From: Deltaproteobacteria bacterium
GTDB taxonomy: Bacteria; Desulfobacterota; Syntrophia; Syntrophales; UBA2210
Direction: 5' to 3'
Assembly: GCA_016935935.1 (NCBI GenBank)
Contig: JAFGPZ010000041.1
Span: forward strand, 1 to 12,097
Length of the DNA stretch: 12,097 bases
Shown here: piece by piece, positions 1 through 6,897 of the stretch
How positions within the stretch are numbered: position 1 is the first letter of the stretch
Layout: each line of letters begins with the position of its first letter
Translations under genes and position numbers: made by a program
The notes under the pieces: model-generated
Seen by the model: only the letters and a program-made list of their open reading frames with translations
Told to the model about the DNA's origin: nothing
Database searches by the model: none

Positions 1-2725
1 CTTCGTAAACGGCATTCCTCTCGCTGTAATGGAATGCAAACGTTCGGCCTACACACAGATAAAGAAGAAACCGTTGGATATTGCCATTGCCCAGCTTGCC
101 GATTATCAGGCAAAAGACGGTATCCCTCAGCTCTTTCTCTACAGTCAACTCCTCCTGGTCCTAGCTCGCGACAAGGCCCAGTATGGCACGACGGCAACGC
201 CGAGGCAGTTCTGGGCCGTCTGGAAAGAAGAACAACAGAACGCCGCCATACGGCAGATGCTCACACAACCTGTCGAAAAGCATGCCATCGACAAACTCCT
301 GTCCGGCCCATTTGTCGATGTCCGCAGGGAATATCTCTCAATAATGGAGCAGGGACGTGAAATCTCCGAGCAGGACCGTGCCCTCTACGCCTTGTGCCGC
401 CCGGAACGTCTGTTGGAACTGGTGTATAAATTTATCCTCTTCGATAACGGAACAAAAAAGATCGCCCGCTACCAGCAGTACTTTACGGTCCATGACATCG
501 TGAATCGTATTCTCAGTGCTCAGCCGAATGAACCAAGAACCGGCGGGGTCGTATGGCACACCCAGGGGAGCGGTAAGTCGCTCACCATGGTCATGCTTGC
601 CAAGTCACTTGCCCTTCATAAAGACATTTTGAATCCGAAGGTTATTCTGGTGACCGACCGGATCGATCTTGACAATCAGCTCTGGGGGACCTTTCGGGCC
701 TGCGGGCTGGAGCCGGAGCAGGCAAATACGGGAAAACATCTTGTCGATCTTCTCCTCGATCACCGGACACATATCGTCACCACACTTATTCACAAGTTTG
801 CTGTGGCAACGGCGAACCGTAGCCTGACACAGGCCGACCGCAACACCTTCGTTCTGGTCGATGAAGGGCACCGGGGCCAGTACCAGGAGCAACATGCCCG
901 AATGCGGCTGGCGCTCAAAGGAGCCTGCTTTATCGCTTTCACCGGAACGCCCCTCGCCAAATCGGCCAAGAGAAACACGTTTGTGCAGTTCGGCGATCTT
1001 TTCCAGCCGCCGTATACGATTGCGCGGGCAGTGGAAGACAAAGCCGTTGTGCCACTTCTCTATGAGGCGAGACATGTGCCCCAAGACGTTGACAAAGAAG
1101 CCATCGACGGCTGGTTCGAAAAACTCACTATGGGGCTCACGAAAGAACAGAAGGCCGATCTCAAACGAAAGTTTTCTACCGAGCGCCAGCTCAATATGGC
1201 GAAGCAAAAAGTGCGGATGATTGCGTGGGATGTAAGCCTTCACTACTCCACGACATACCGGGAGACCGGCCTTAAGGCGCAGCTTGTGACGCCGCGAAAG
1301 GATACCGCCCTCCAATACAAACAATTCATGGATGAATTTGGTCTCGTCTCATCGGAGGTTTTGATTTCCGCACCGTCTGTTCATGAAGGTGAGGATAACC
1401 ATGGCAACGGCTCTTCCGAGACAGAAAAGCAATTCTGGCAGGGTATGATGGATCGTTTCGGCTCTGAGGGCAAATACAACAAACAGATTATTAATGCCTT
1501 CAAGAACGGTGAAGAACCCGAAATCATCATCGTCGTCGACAAACTGCTCACCGGCTTTGATGCCCCGAGAAACACCGTCCTGTATCTCGCACGAAAATTG
1601 AAGGAACACACCCTCCTCCAGGCAATTGCCAGAGTGAACCGGCTTCACGAGGGCAAAGAGTACGGGTTGATTCTCGACTACAGCGGCGTCATTGAAGAAC
1701 TTGACGAGGCAATCGATTTTTACAGCCGTCTTGCCGATTATGATCGGGCCGATCTGGCGGAGACAGTGACGTACATTGCCGATAAGGTAAAAGAATTGCC
1801 GCAGCTTCATTCGAATCTCTGGGAACTCTTTCAGTCGGTAAGAGGCTCGAAGGATCCCGAAGTCTATGAAACATATTTGTGGAATGACGAACTGCGCAAC
1901 AAGTTCTATGAACGGTTCAGTCTGTTTGCCCGGACGCTTTCACTGGCGTTGTCGTCATCAAATTTCCTGGAAACGGCATCACCTAAGACGATTAATACCT
2001 ATAAAGCCGATCTCAAGTTTTTCCAGAACCTGAGGGCTGCCGTCACCCTGCGCTACCAGGAAACAATCGATTTTTCAGAATATGAGCCGAAGATCAGGAA
2101 ACTGATCGATACTCATGTGGGGGCTGGTGAGGTCCAGCAACTCAGTGATCCCATAAATCTGCTGGATTCGAAGCAACGTGAACAGGTTCTTGAAGATCAG
2201 GGGAAAAGTACTGGTGCAAAGGCAGACACGATTGCCTCCGCCACGAGGCACGTCATTGAGCACGAAATGGCAAAGGATCCGGCTTTTTATAAAAAGTTTT
2301 CTAGACTTCTTGAGGATGTCATCGAAGCATACCATGCGGGTCGCCTGCAGGCGCTCGAAGTCCTTGAGAGAGTCAGAGATATCTCCACGAAGGTTATTAC
2401 CCATACAGACGATGATGTCCCCACAGAATTGATTGGGAAAGATATGGCGCGAAGATATTTCGGTTGTGTCCGCGAGCCCTTGGCTGAATATTCTGTTGGA
2501 AATCAAAAACCAGAAACCGACATAGCTCTCCAAATTGTTGATCGGATAGGGAAACTCAAAATTCGCGACTGGCGCACAAATCAGGATGCAATCAACCGAA
2601 TGCGTGGAGAGATCGACGACATACTTTTTGAAGTGGCTGAGGAACATGGCATCAACCTTTCACTGGAAGAACATGACGCAATCATCGATCGATGTATAGA
2701 AGTCGCTATTGCAAATGAAGACTGA
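1..2725 (+). CDS. hsdR: Type I restriction enzyme R subunit (HsdR), 5' end off the window
   Basis: ATP-driven DNA translocase and endonuclease subunit of a type I restriction-modification complex, acting in the cytoplasm with HsdM and HsdS. The reading frame is open from base 2, so the ATG at 29 is internal. The first visible residues, FVNGIPLAVMECK, match the conserved HsdR nuclease stretch, with E-C-K as the ExK half of the PD-(D/E)xK site; the upstream catalytic Asp is off the window. Counting from the ATG at 29, superfamily 2 helicase motifs follow in order: Walker A HTQGSGKS (177-184), motif II DEGH (278-281), motif III TGTP (305-308), TGFDAP (508-513) and motif VI QAIARVNR (531-538). 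The C-terminal third is helical, as expected for the part that contacts the methylase core. About 907 residues are visible, and typical HsdR proteins are roughly 1000, so probably only around 100 are missing. No frameshift is seen. It ends at TGA 2723-2725, inside the start of the metallopeptidase gene. Confidence 0.96.
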   Translation, partial: FVNGIPLAVMECKRSAYTQIKKKPLDIAIAQLADYQAKDGIPQLFLYSQLLLVLARDKAQYGTTATPRQFWAVWKEEQQNAAIRQMLTQPVEKHAIDKLLSGPFVDVRREYLSIMEQGREISEQDRALYALCRPERLLELVYKFILFDNGTKKIARYQQYFTVHDIVNRILSAQPNEPRTGGVVWHTQGSGKSLTMVMLAKSLALHKDILNPKVILVTDRIDLDNQLWGTFRACGLEPEQANTGKHLVDLLLDHRTHIVTTLIHKFAVATANRSLTQADRNTFVLVDEGHRGQYQEQHARMRLALKGACFIAFTGTPLAKSAKRNTFVQFGDLFQPPYTIARAVEDKAVVPLLYEARHVPQDVDKEAIDGWFEKLTMGLTKEQKADLKRKFSTERQLNMAKQKVRMIAWDVSLHYSTTYRETGLKAQLVTPRKDTALQYKQFMDEFGLVSSEVLISAPSVHEGEDNHGNGSSETEKQFWQGMMDRFGSEGKYNKQIINAFKNGEEPEIIIVVDKLLTGFDAPRNTVLYLARKLKEHTLLQAIARVNRLHEGKEYGLILDYSGVIEELDEAIDFYSRLADYDRADLAETVTYIADKVKELPQLHSNLWELFQSVRGSKDPEVYETYLWNDELRNKFYERFSLFARTLSLALSSSNFLETASPKTINTYKADLKFFQNLRAAVTLRYQETIDFSEYEPKIRKLIDTHVGAGEVQQLSDPINLLDSKQREQVLEDQGKSTGAKADTIASATRHVIEHEMAKDPAFYKKFSRLLEDVIEAYHAGRLQALEVLERVRDISTKVITHTDDDVPTELIGKDMARRYFGCVREPLAEYSVGNQKPETDIALQIVDRIGKLKIRDWRTNQDAINRMRGEIDDILFEVAEEHGINLSLEEHDAIIDRCIEVAIANED

Positions 2726-3437
2726 TTTTAAGGAACATGTTATTCAATTTGGGAACAGGGAAATCCCGTACCGCTTGCATTGGGCTGTTCGGAAACGAAT
2801 GAGGATTGTCGTTAATCCTGAACTGACCGTGGACGTGTACGCGCCACTCTTTGCGGAGGATGAGCGCATCTCGCAAGCTTTGCAAAAAAAAGCTCCCTGG
2901 ATCGCCCGGATGCTTGACAAACAGGAAACCTACCATCCATTGCCGACGCCACAGCGATATGTGAGTGGAGAAACTTTTGTTTATCTGGGGCGACAATACC
3001 GCCTTAAAATAGAACAGGGAAGCGAACTATCAGCTAAATTGCTTGGTCGTTTTCTATGGGTTTGGGTCGAGGACAAAAGAGATATCGAACGCATCAAAAG
3101 AACTGTAGGTAGGTGGTATCAAAAGCGCGCGCATGAGGTCTTTGCGCGTTATCTGGAAAAATGCCAGGCAGTAGCATCTCGCCACGGTGTTCCCGAGCCT
3201 CTGTTATCGATACGTAATATGCGAAGGCGATGGGGTAGCTGCAGCGCATCCGGTCGAATGACCCTCAACATCAAACTTGTACAGATGCCGGTCCATTGCA
3301 TCGAGTACGTCATCATGCACGAACTCTGTCATCTGAAATATCATAACCATTCAAAACAATTTTATTCTTTGCTGTCCCGGTGCCAACCGGATTGGCGGAA
3401 AAGAAAAGAAGCATTGGATAGAATAAGATTATCATAA
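2715..3437 (+). CDS. YgjP/DUF45-type zinc metallopeptidase, overlapping hsdR
   Basis: Predicted cytoplasmic zinc metallopeptidase of the YgjP (DUF45, SprT/WLM-like) family. The active site is HELCH followed by H-x5 spacing to a third His in HNHSKQF: codons for the HExxH begin at 3318, residue 202 from the ATG. Just before it lies the family signature RRWGSCSASGRMTLN, and the C-terminus ends in a Trp-Arg-Lys-rich helix usual for the family. The length is 240 residues. The start is ambiguous. An ATG at 2715 overlaps hsdR by 11 bases; an in-frame TTG at 2709 adds two residues and sits about 6 bases after a weak AGAAG (2698-2702). Either way translation is probably coupled to hsdR. Genes of this family are often found next to hsdR in type I restriction loci (family knowledge), but the substrate is not established. 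No signal peptide or membrane segment is seen. Confidence 0.92.
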   Translation: MKTDFKEHVIQFGNREIPYRLHWAVRKRMRIVVNPELTVDVYAPLFAEDERISQALQKKAPWIARMLDKQETYHPLPTPQRYVSGETFVYLGRQYRLKIEQGSELSAKLLGRFLWVWVEDKRDIERIKRTVGRWYQKRAHEVFARYLEKCQAVASRHGVPEPLLSIRNMRRRWGSCSASGRMTLNIKLVQMPVHCIEYVIMHELCHLKYHNHSKQFYSLLSRCQPDWRKRKEALDRIRLS

Positions 3438-3452
3438 GGTTTCCCCTTAAAT

Positions 3453-3481
3453 TTGCTTTAAAATTAAGCGATATATTATTT
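3453..3481 (+). promoter_or_regulatory. Weak candidate sigma-70 promoter in the gap before the unknown gene
   Basis: The 124-base AT-rich gap after the metallopeptidase gene holds TTGCTT (3453-3458), a 17-base spacer and TTATTT (3476-3481), a partial match to the -35 and -10 consensus. The region is AT-rich enough for chance matches, so this only shows that the next gene could have its own promoter. I see no clear terminator in the gap, so read-through from hsdR is also possible. Confidence 0.2.
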
Positions 3482-3550
3482 AGCTTTTCAAAACTCTCTT
3501 GAACAGTTAGTGGTACCAACAACCCTACCAGTGACAATACAATAAATAAA

Positions 3551-3555
3551 AGGAG
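3551..3555 (+). promoter_or_regulatory. Strong ribosome binding site fixing the start at 3562
   Basis: AGGAG lies 6 bases before the ATG at 3562. This near-perfect Shine-Dalgarno sequence supports that start and argues that the 383-residue unknown protein is really translated. Confidence 0.75.
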
Positions 3556-3561
3556 TTACAT

Positions 3562-4713
3562 ATGAACACGCCCATCAGGATTGATCGAGAAGATCTGTAT
3601 AAACAGGTATGGACCGAACCCGTAACAAAGCTAGCGGCGAAATATGGCATTTCTGATGTGGGATTGTCGAAGATATGCAAGAAACTCAATGTGCCGAAAC
3701 CACCTCGTGGTTACTGGGCCATGATCGCAAGTGGGAAACGACCTCCCCAAAAACCACTACCGAAACTTCGGTACGGTCAGTCGTCAACATATGTGCTTCA
3801 CGTGTCGACGGCGGAGCAGCAAACCAAAGAGGTAAGCGACGAAGCGCATAATCTCATTGCTACCGCAGAGAAGCTGGAAAATTTGATCACCGTCCCAAAG
3901 AGGCTCACTGATATCCACCCGCTCATTGAAGAGATGAGAGATGGATTTGCAAAAGACAAACCGTGTGAAAATGGACTCATTTGTCCACGGGGTAAGTTCT
4001 ATTGTGATATGAGAATCGCGCCTGAAAATGTGGGCAGGGCACTGCGGATAATGGATACAGTTATCAAGGAACTGGAATACAGGGACTTTGAAATAATCAT
4101 CAAAAAGGATAAAATCCCTGGTGCACAGTTTGTTATGTTTGGCGAGGAACTCGAAATTTTTCTCCATGAGAAGGTGAGGAGGATTGACCATGTGCCTACA
4201 GAAGTTGAGAAAAAGAAACAGTTGAAGGATTACTGGTATAGTCTGCCCAGGTGGGATTATATACCGACTGGCAAATTAAGTATCGGAATTGATGCATGGG
4301 GTCTCTACGACATCCGAAAAAGATGGTCGGATACGAAGTACAGAATTATCGAGGATATTCTTAATGAATTTGTAATCGGGGTAATCAGGGCTGCTGACTT
4401 CCTGAGAAAGCAGCGTATCGAACGTGAAGAAGAACAGAGAAGGCGGGAGGAAGAGTGCCGGAGACGAGAAGAAGAGAGAAGGCGAATCGAAATTGAGAAG
4501 GCAAAGTTGCAGGAGCTTGAAAACCAGGCATACTTATGGGCAAAGAGCAAACAGCTCAGAGCATATATAGAAGCTGTTGAAGAAAGTGCCTCAGCACGAC
4601 AGTTTGATGGCGATGATATGGAACGGCTTAATGAGTGGATACAGTGGGCGAGGAATCATGCTGATAGGTTTAATCCAATTCAGAATGGACTTCCTTTTGA
4701 GAACAAATGTTAA
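3562..4713 (+). CDS. Uncharacterised protein with HTH-like N-terminus and charged coiled coil
   Basis: Function unknown, 383 residues. The N-terminus (about 8-70) looks like a conserved module: an acidic-basic REDLYKQVW start, a helix-turn-helix-like stretch (LAAKYGISDVGLSKICKKL, about 24-42), then a Pro-rich PKPPRGYW motif (46-52) and a basic Pro-rich linker. This could bind DNA, but that is inference from pattern only. The middle (about 110-280) is mixed alpha/beta with several Trp and Tyr and no enzyme motif I recognise. Residues about 284-325 form a Glu/Arg-rich segment with 7-residue periodicity, almost certainly a coiled coil. The C-terminus is helical and hydrophilic. There is no signal peptide or membrane segment, so it is probably cytoplasmic. 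It follows hsdR and the metallopeptidase on the same strand and is visibly more AT-rich than hsdR, which fits an accessory or transferred gene. An AGGAG site supports the start. It is real by length and ribosome site; the role is open. Confidence 0.85.
   Translation: MNTPIRIDREDLYKQVWTEPVTKLAAKYGISDVGLSKICKKLNVPKPPRGYWAMIASGKRPPQKPLPKLRYGQSSTYVLHVSTAEQQTKEVSDEAHNLIATAEKLENLITVPKRLTDIHPLIEEMRDGFAKDKPCENGLICPRGKFYCDMRIAPENVGRALRIMDTVIKELEYRDFEIIIKKDKIPGAQFVMFGEELEIFLHEKVRRIDHVPTEVEKKKQLKDYWYSLPRWDYIPTGKLSIGIDAWGLYDIRKRWSDTKYRIIEDILNEFVIGVIRAADFLRKQRIEREEEQRRREEECRRREEERRRIEIEKAKLQELENQAYLWAKSKQLRAYIEAVEESASARQFDGDDMERLNEWIQWARNHADRFNPIQNGLPFENKC
4420..4482 (+). repeat. Three imperfect 21-bp tandem repeats encoding coiled-coil heptads
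   Basis: Units at 4420-4440, 4441-4461 and 4462-4482 are purine-rich and similar to each other. They encode the heptads EREEEQR, RREEECR and RREEERR (residues 287-307), followed by a more diverged fourth, RIEIEKA. Units of seven codons mean copy-number change would add or remove whole heptads without shifting the frame. Confidence 0.7.
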
Positions 4714-4802
4714 TGAAAAAATTTGCATATATCTATTATGATAAAAGCCTCTCTGTTCACTGTCAATTCATTTCCGGCCCTTCAAAGAAAAGTCTGGGAC
4801 TG

Positions 4803-4815
4803 ACAGTTTAACTGT
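4803..4815. repeat. 13-base palindrome in the gap between convergent genes
   Basis: ACAGTT-T-AACTGT is a perfect inverted repeat of 6 bp around one base, between the stops of the unknown gene (4713) and the nitroreductase (4819). A second, looser pair, ACTGTCA (4759-4765) with TGACAGT (4801-4807), overlaps it. The 105-base gap could hold a bidirectional terminator, but no GC-rich stem with a U tract is present. Nothing else is seen in the gap. Confidence 0.3.
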
Positions 4816-4818
4816 AAC

Positions 4819-5745
4819 CTAAACACCCTTACCATACCTGATGACCGGCTTCTTTCTTCCCGCCTGTCGGGAAAATTTTTCTCCGGGGACACCTATGGCT
4901 ATAACGGCATAAACCCGCTCATCCTGAGGAATGCCGATTATTTTCTTAATAGTGGCATCGTGTTTCATCGCCTCCACGGCAAAACCGATCAGGCACGTTC
5001 CCAGACCCATGGCATGTGCAGCGAGCAGTATGTTTTGTGATGCAAGGAGCGCGTCTTCACAGGGACAGGACGCTCCCTGTTTCATTCCCACCACAATAAT
5101 GGCAGGCGCGCCGAAAAAGAGACGATCGGTACCATTCTCCTCCCATTCATGCAGGCTCTCTTTAACAATGGCATAATACTCGCGATAATATTTTACCAGG
5201 CTGCCTTTCATAAAAATCCTTGAAAAAAGACGCAGGTAGCTGCGTTCCGCCATACTATTCAACCGCCTCATAAACCGTACGACACCGCTGGCAAGTTCAA
5301 TAACGGTAGCACGATTATCGAGAATCGTAAAGGTCCATCGCTGGGCATTTGAACCGGAAGGAGCCGTAATGCCGATTCTGACGAGGTCCTCCAGAATACT
5401 TCTATCGACTGGTTGTCCGGTAAAAGTACGGCACGATCGTCTGGAACGCATAAGCTGAACAAGCGCTTTAGAATCAAATTTGCCGTAATCGAGCCACTTA
5501 TCTCCACCCTCCAGAGTGGAAAGCTTCAGCGCCTCTGTATCGAGGGTATGGACTGTAACGGCCCCTTCGGGACAAATGGCCGCACAGTGACCGCAATTGA
5601 GAGAGCATTCCGCTTTCACTCTGGCCTTGCCGTTACTCATACCCAGTATACGTGTTGGGCAGATCTTCACGCATAACTCGCAGCCGGTACATATTCCCCC
5701 ATTAATTTCAATATTCATAAGACGCTTAATCCTCTCTTCAGACAT
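4819..5745 (-). CDS. Ferredoxin-nitroreductase fusion (2x[4Fe-4S] plus FMN flavoprotein)
   Basis: Predicted cytoplasmic flavoprotein that takes electrons through two iron-sulfur clusters to an FMN-dependent nitroreductase domain; the physiological substrate is unknown. Cluster ligands are C19, C22, C25 and C29 (CTGCELCVKICP) and C47, C51, C54 and C58 (CSLNCGHCAAICP); the second has C-x3-C-x2-C-x3-C spacing rather than the usual C-x2-C-x2-C-x3-C. The nitroreductase domain runs from about 97, with the FMN-contacting RSRRSCR (100-106), PSGSNAQRW (129-137), and a C-terminal AAHAMGLGTCLIGF motif. The length of 308 is normal for this fusion, which is common in anaerobes. The start at 5745 overlaps the end of the GTPase gene by 8 bases and has GGAG about 4 bases upstream; the second ATG (residue 10) also gives a complete ferredoxin domain but has a worse ribosome site. 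Probably second gene of a two-gene operon. Confidence 0.93.
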   Translation of the reverse strand: MSEERIKRLMNIEINGGICTGCELCVKICPTRILGMSNGKARVKAECSLNCGHCAAICPEGAVTVHTLDTEALKLSTLEGGDKWLDYGKFDSKALVQLMRSRRSCRTFTGQPVDRSILEDLVRIGITAPSGSNAQRWTFTILDNRATVIELASGVVRFMRRLNSMAERSYLRLFSRIFMKGSLVKYYREYYAIVKESLHEWEENGTDRLFFGAPAIIVVGMKQGASCPCEDALLASQNILLAAHAMGLGTCLIGFAVEAMKHDATIKKIIGIPQDERVYAVIAIGVPGEKFSRQAGRKKPVIRYGKGV

Positions 5746-6724
5746 GTATCTCCACGATATCGCAGTCGTGCATCACGTAATCCCGCTGCACCATCTGACC
5801 ATCGCGGACGGCTCTCCCCCATATCCTGGCGCTTTTCAACTGCCTAACAAAATCCTTATGGATCCTCCCGGCCAGTTCCTCCAGGGTACTATCCCTGGGA
5901 ATGACATAGGGTGCCTTCATGTCAGGCTCCTTGCCGGGAGATTTGGTATATACTCTGATTACTTCGGAAAGATCAAATACGTGCTTCATAAAGAGGGAAA
6001 TATTTTTCCCGGTGTGCACAGACATACCTATGCAGGGCATTCGCATGTCCGTCAGTTCCATAAAGACATCAAGGTCTTCTATATCTTCCGCTTTATCCAT
6101 CTTGTTTATGGCAATGAGGATCTTTTTGATGAAGGGTGGTTTTTTCAAATCTGCAGGGACCTCGCTTTCGTCGGCATAGACGCGGAGTGAATGGAGAATA
6201 TCCATAACATCTTCGTACTGCTGAAGCGTACTGCCATAAAGATCGAGAAGAACGACCAGGATATCGGCACGCCGAATCAGGTCACCCATAAGAGGCTCCA
6301 TATACTCCTTTGTAAGGGGAGGTGTATCGATAAGTTGATATTGTATATCTTCATAGGGCGCCATTCCCGGCATCGGTTTCTGGGTGGTATGTGGGAAATC
6401 GGCGATTTCGGGGGAGGTATTTGTCAACAGGTCAATCAGTGACGATTTCCCTGCATTGGGGGGACCGATAACGGCAACCTGGGCGGCTCCTTCCCTGTCT
6501 ATTGAAAAAGCGGCCTTTCGCTTCGAAACTCCCTTTTTCTTCTGAGACTGTTCCTTAACCTTGGAGAGACGCCGGCGTAGATTGGCCCGCAGTTTATCCG
6601 TACCCTTGTGTTTCGGGATAATAGAGAGCATCTCCTCCAGGGCCTCAACCTTGGCCTCCGGAGTCTTTGCCTCACGAAAATCTTTCTCTGCCTCAAAGTA
6701 GTCGGGAGGTAAGTTTGCCGGCAC
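5738..6724 (-). CDS. TGS-domain GTPase of the Obg/DRG-like superfamily
   Basis: Predicted cytoplasmic P-loop GTPase, 328 residues. A basic helical N-terminus (1-75, like the region before the G domain in DRG proteins) is followed by G1 GPPNAGKSS (87-95), G2 with the TT pair at 113-114, G3 DTPP (133-136), G4 NKMD (207-210), a G5-like SVHTGKN (235-241) and a C-terminal TGS domain (about 257-328). G3 lacks the glycine of the DxxG consensus. Relatives in DRG and Obg families act with ribosomes or in the stringent response; a ribosome or RNA link here is inference. The start is GTG at 6724, set by AGGAG 8 bases upstream (6733-6737). Its stop is nested in the start of the nitroreductase gene, so the two are likely co-translated, though no functional link is known to me. 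Confidence 0.9.
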   Translation of the reverse strand: MPANLPPDYFEAEKDFREAKTPEAKVEALEEMLSIIPKHKGTDKLRANLRRRLSKVKEQSQKKKGVSKRKAAFSIDREGAAQVAVIGPPNAGKSSLIDLLTNTSPEIADFPHTTQKPMPGMAPYEDIQYQLIDTPPLTKEYMEPLMGDLIRRADILVVLLDLYGSTLQQYEDVMDILHSLRVYADESEVPADLKKPPFIKKILIAINKMDKAEDIEDLDVFMELTDMRMPCIGMSVHTGKNISLFMKHVFDLSEVIRVYTKSPGKEPDMKAPYVIPRDSTLEELAGRIHKDFVRQLKSARIWGRAVRDGQMVQRDYVMHDCDIVEIHV

Positions 6725-6732
6725 GCATCTAT

Positions 6733-6737
6733 CTCCT
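6733..6737 (-). promoter_or_regulatory. Ribosome binding site that selects the GTG start of the GTPase
   Basis: On the minus strand AGGAG is followed by 8 bases and then GTG (6724-6722). A nearby ATG at 6728-6726 is in another frame and is quickly followed by a stop, so the site decides in favour of the GTG. Confidence 0.7.
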
Positions 6738-6817
6738 GTCAGTAAGGGTAGAGGATATTTTTAAAGTCGCCTGATAAGAAATATAAAAAATGGCCTAAAG
6801 GTTAAATCATCCCAACA

Positions 6818-6846
6818 ATAATGGAATAAGAGTACGACTATACCAA
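6818..6846 (-). promoter_or_regulatory. Candidate promoter for the GTPase-nitroreductase operon
   Basis: Read on the minus strand: TTGGTA (6846-6841), a 17-base spacer and CATTAT (6823-6818), matching four of six positions in each hexamer of the sigma-70 consensus. It would give a leader of roughly 90 bases before the GTG at 6724. The region is AT-rich, so a chance match cannot be excluded. Confidence 0.35.
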
Positions 6847-6863
6847 AATGTAAAAAAATTCAA

Positions 6864-6892
6864 TGGATGCTTTAAGAAAAAAAATATATAAT
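6864..6892 (+). promoter_or_regulatory. Candidate promoter with perfect TATAAT abutting the radical SAM start
   Basis: TATAAT (6887-6892) is a perfect -10 box with a weak TGGATG -35 (6864-6869) at 17 bases. Transcription would begin about 7 bases after the -10, at or next to the ATG at 6898. No Shine-Dalgarno sequence is present, which together points to a leaderless message. The surrounding poly-A/AT tract makes a chance match possible. Confidence 0.4.
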
Positions 6893-6897
6893 AAAGC

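Noticed and set aside
605..1324. 239-codon minus-strand reading frame inside hsdR
   Set aside because: It lies wholly opposite conserved helicase motifs of HsdR, its protein resembles no family I know, and no ribosome site or promoter supports it.
2075..2647. 190-codon minus-strand reading frame opposite the HsdR C-terminus
   Set aside because: Shadow of hsdR, with no recognisable domain.
5597..6190. 197-codon plus-strand reading frame across the nitroreductase/GTPase junction
   Set aside because: It is opposite two well-supported genes with clear motifs; its translation shows no domain.
6726..6728. ATG on the minus strand close to the GTPase ribosome site
   Set aside because: It is out of frame with the GTPase and meets a stop after ten codons; the GTG at 6724 has the correct frame and good spacing.
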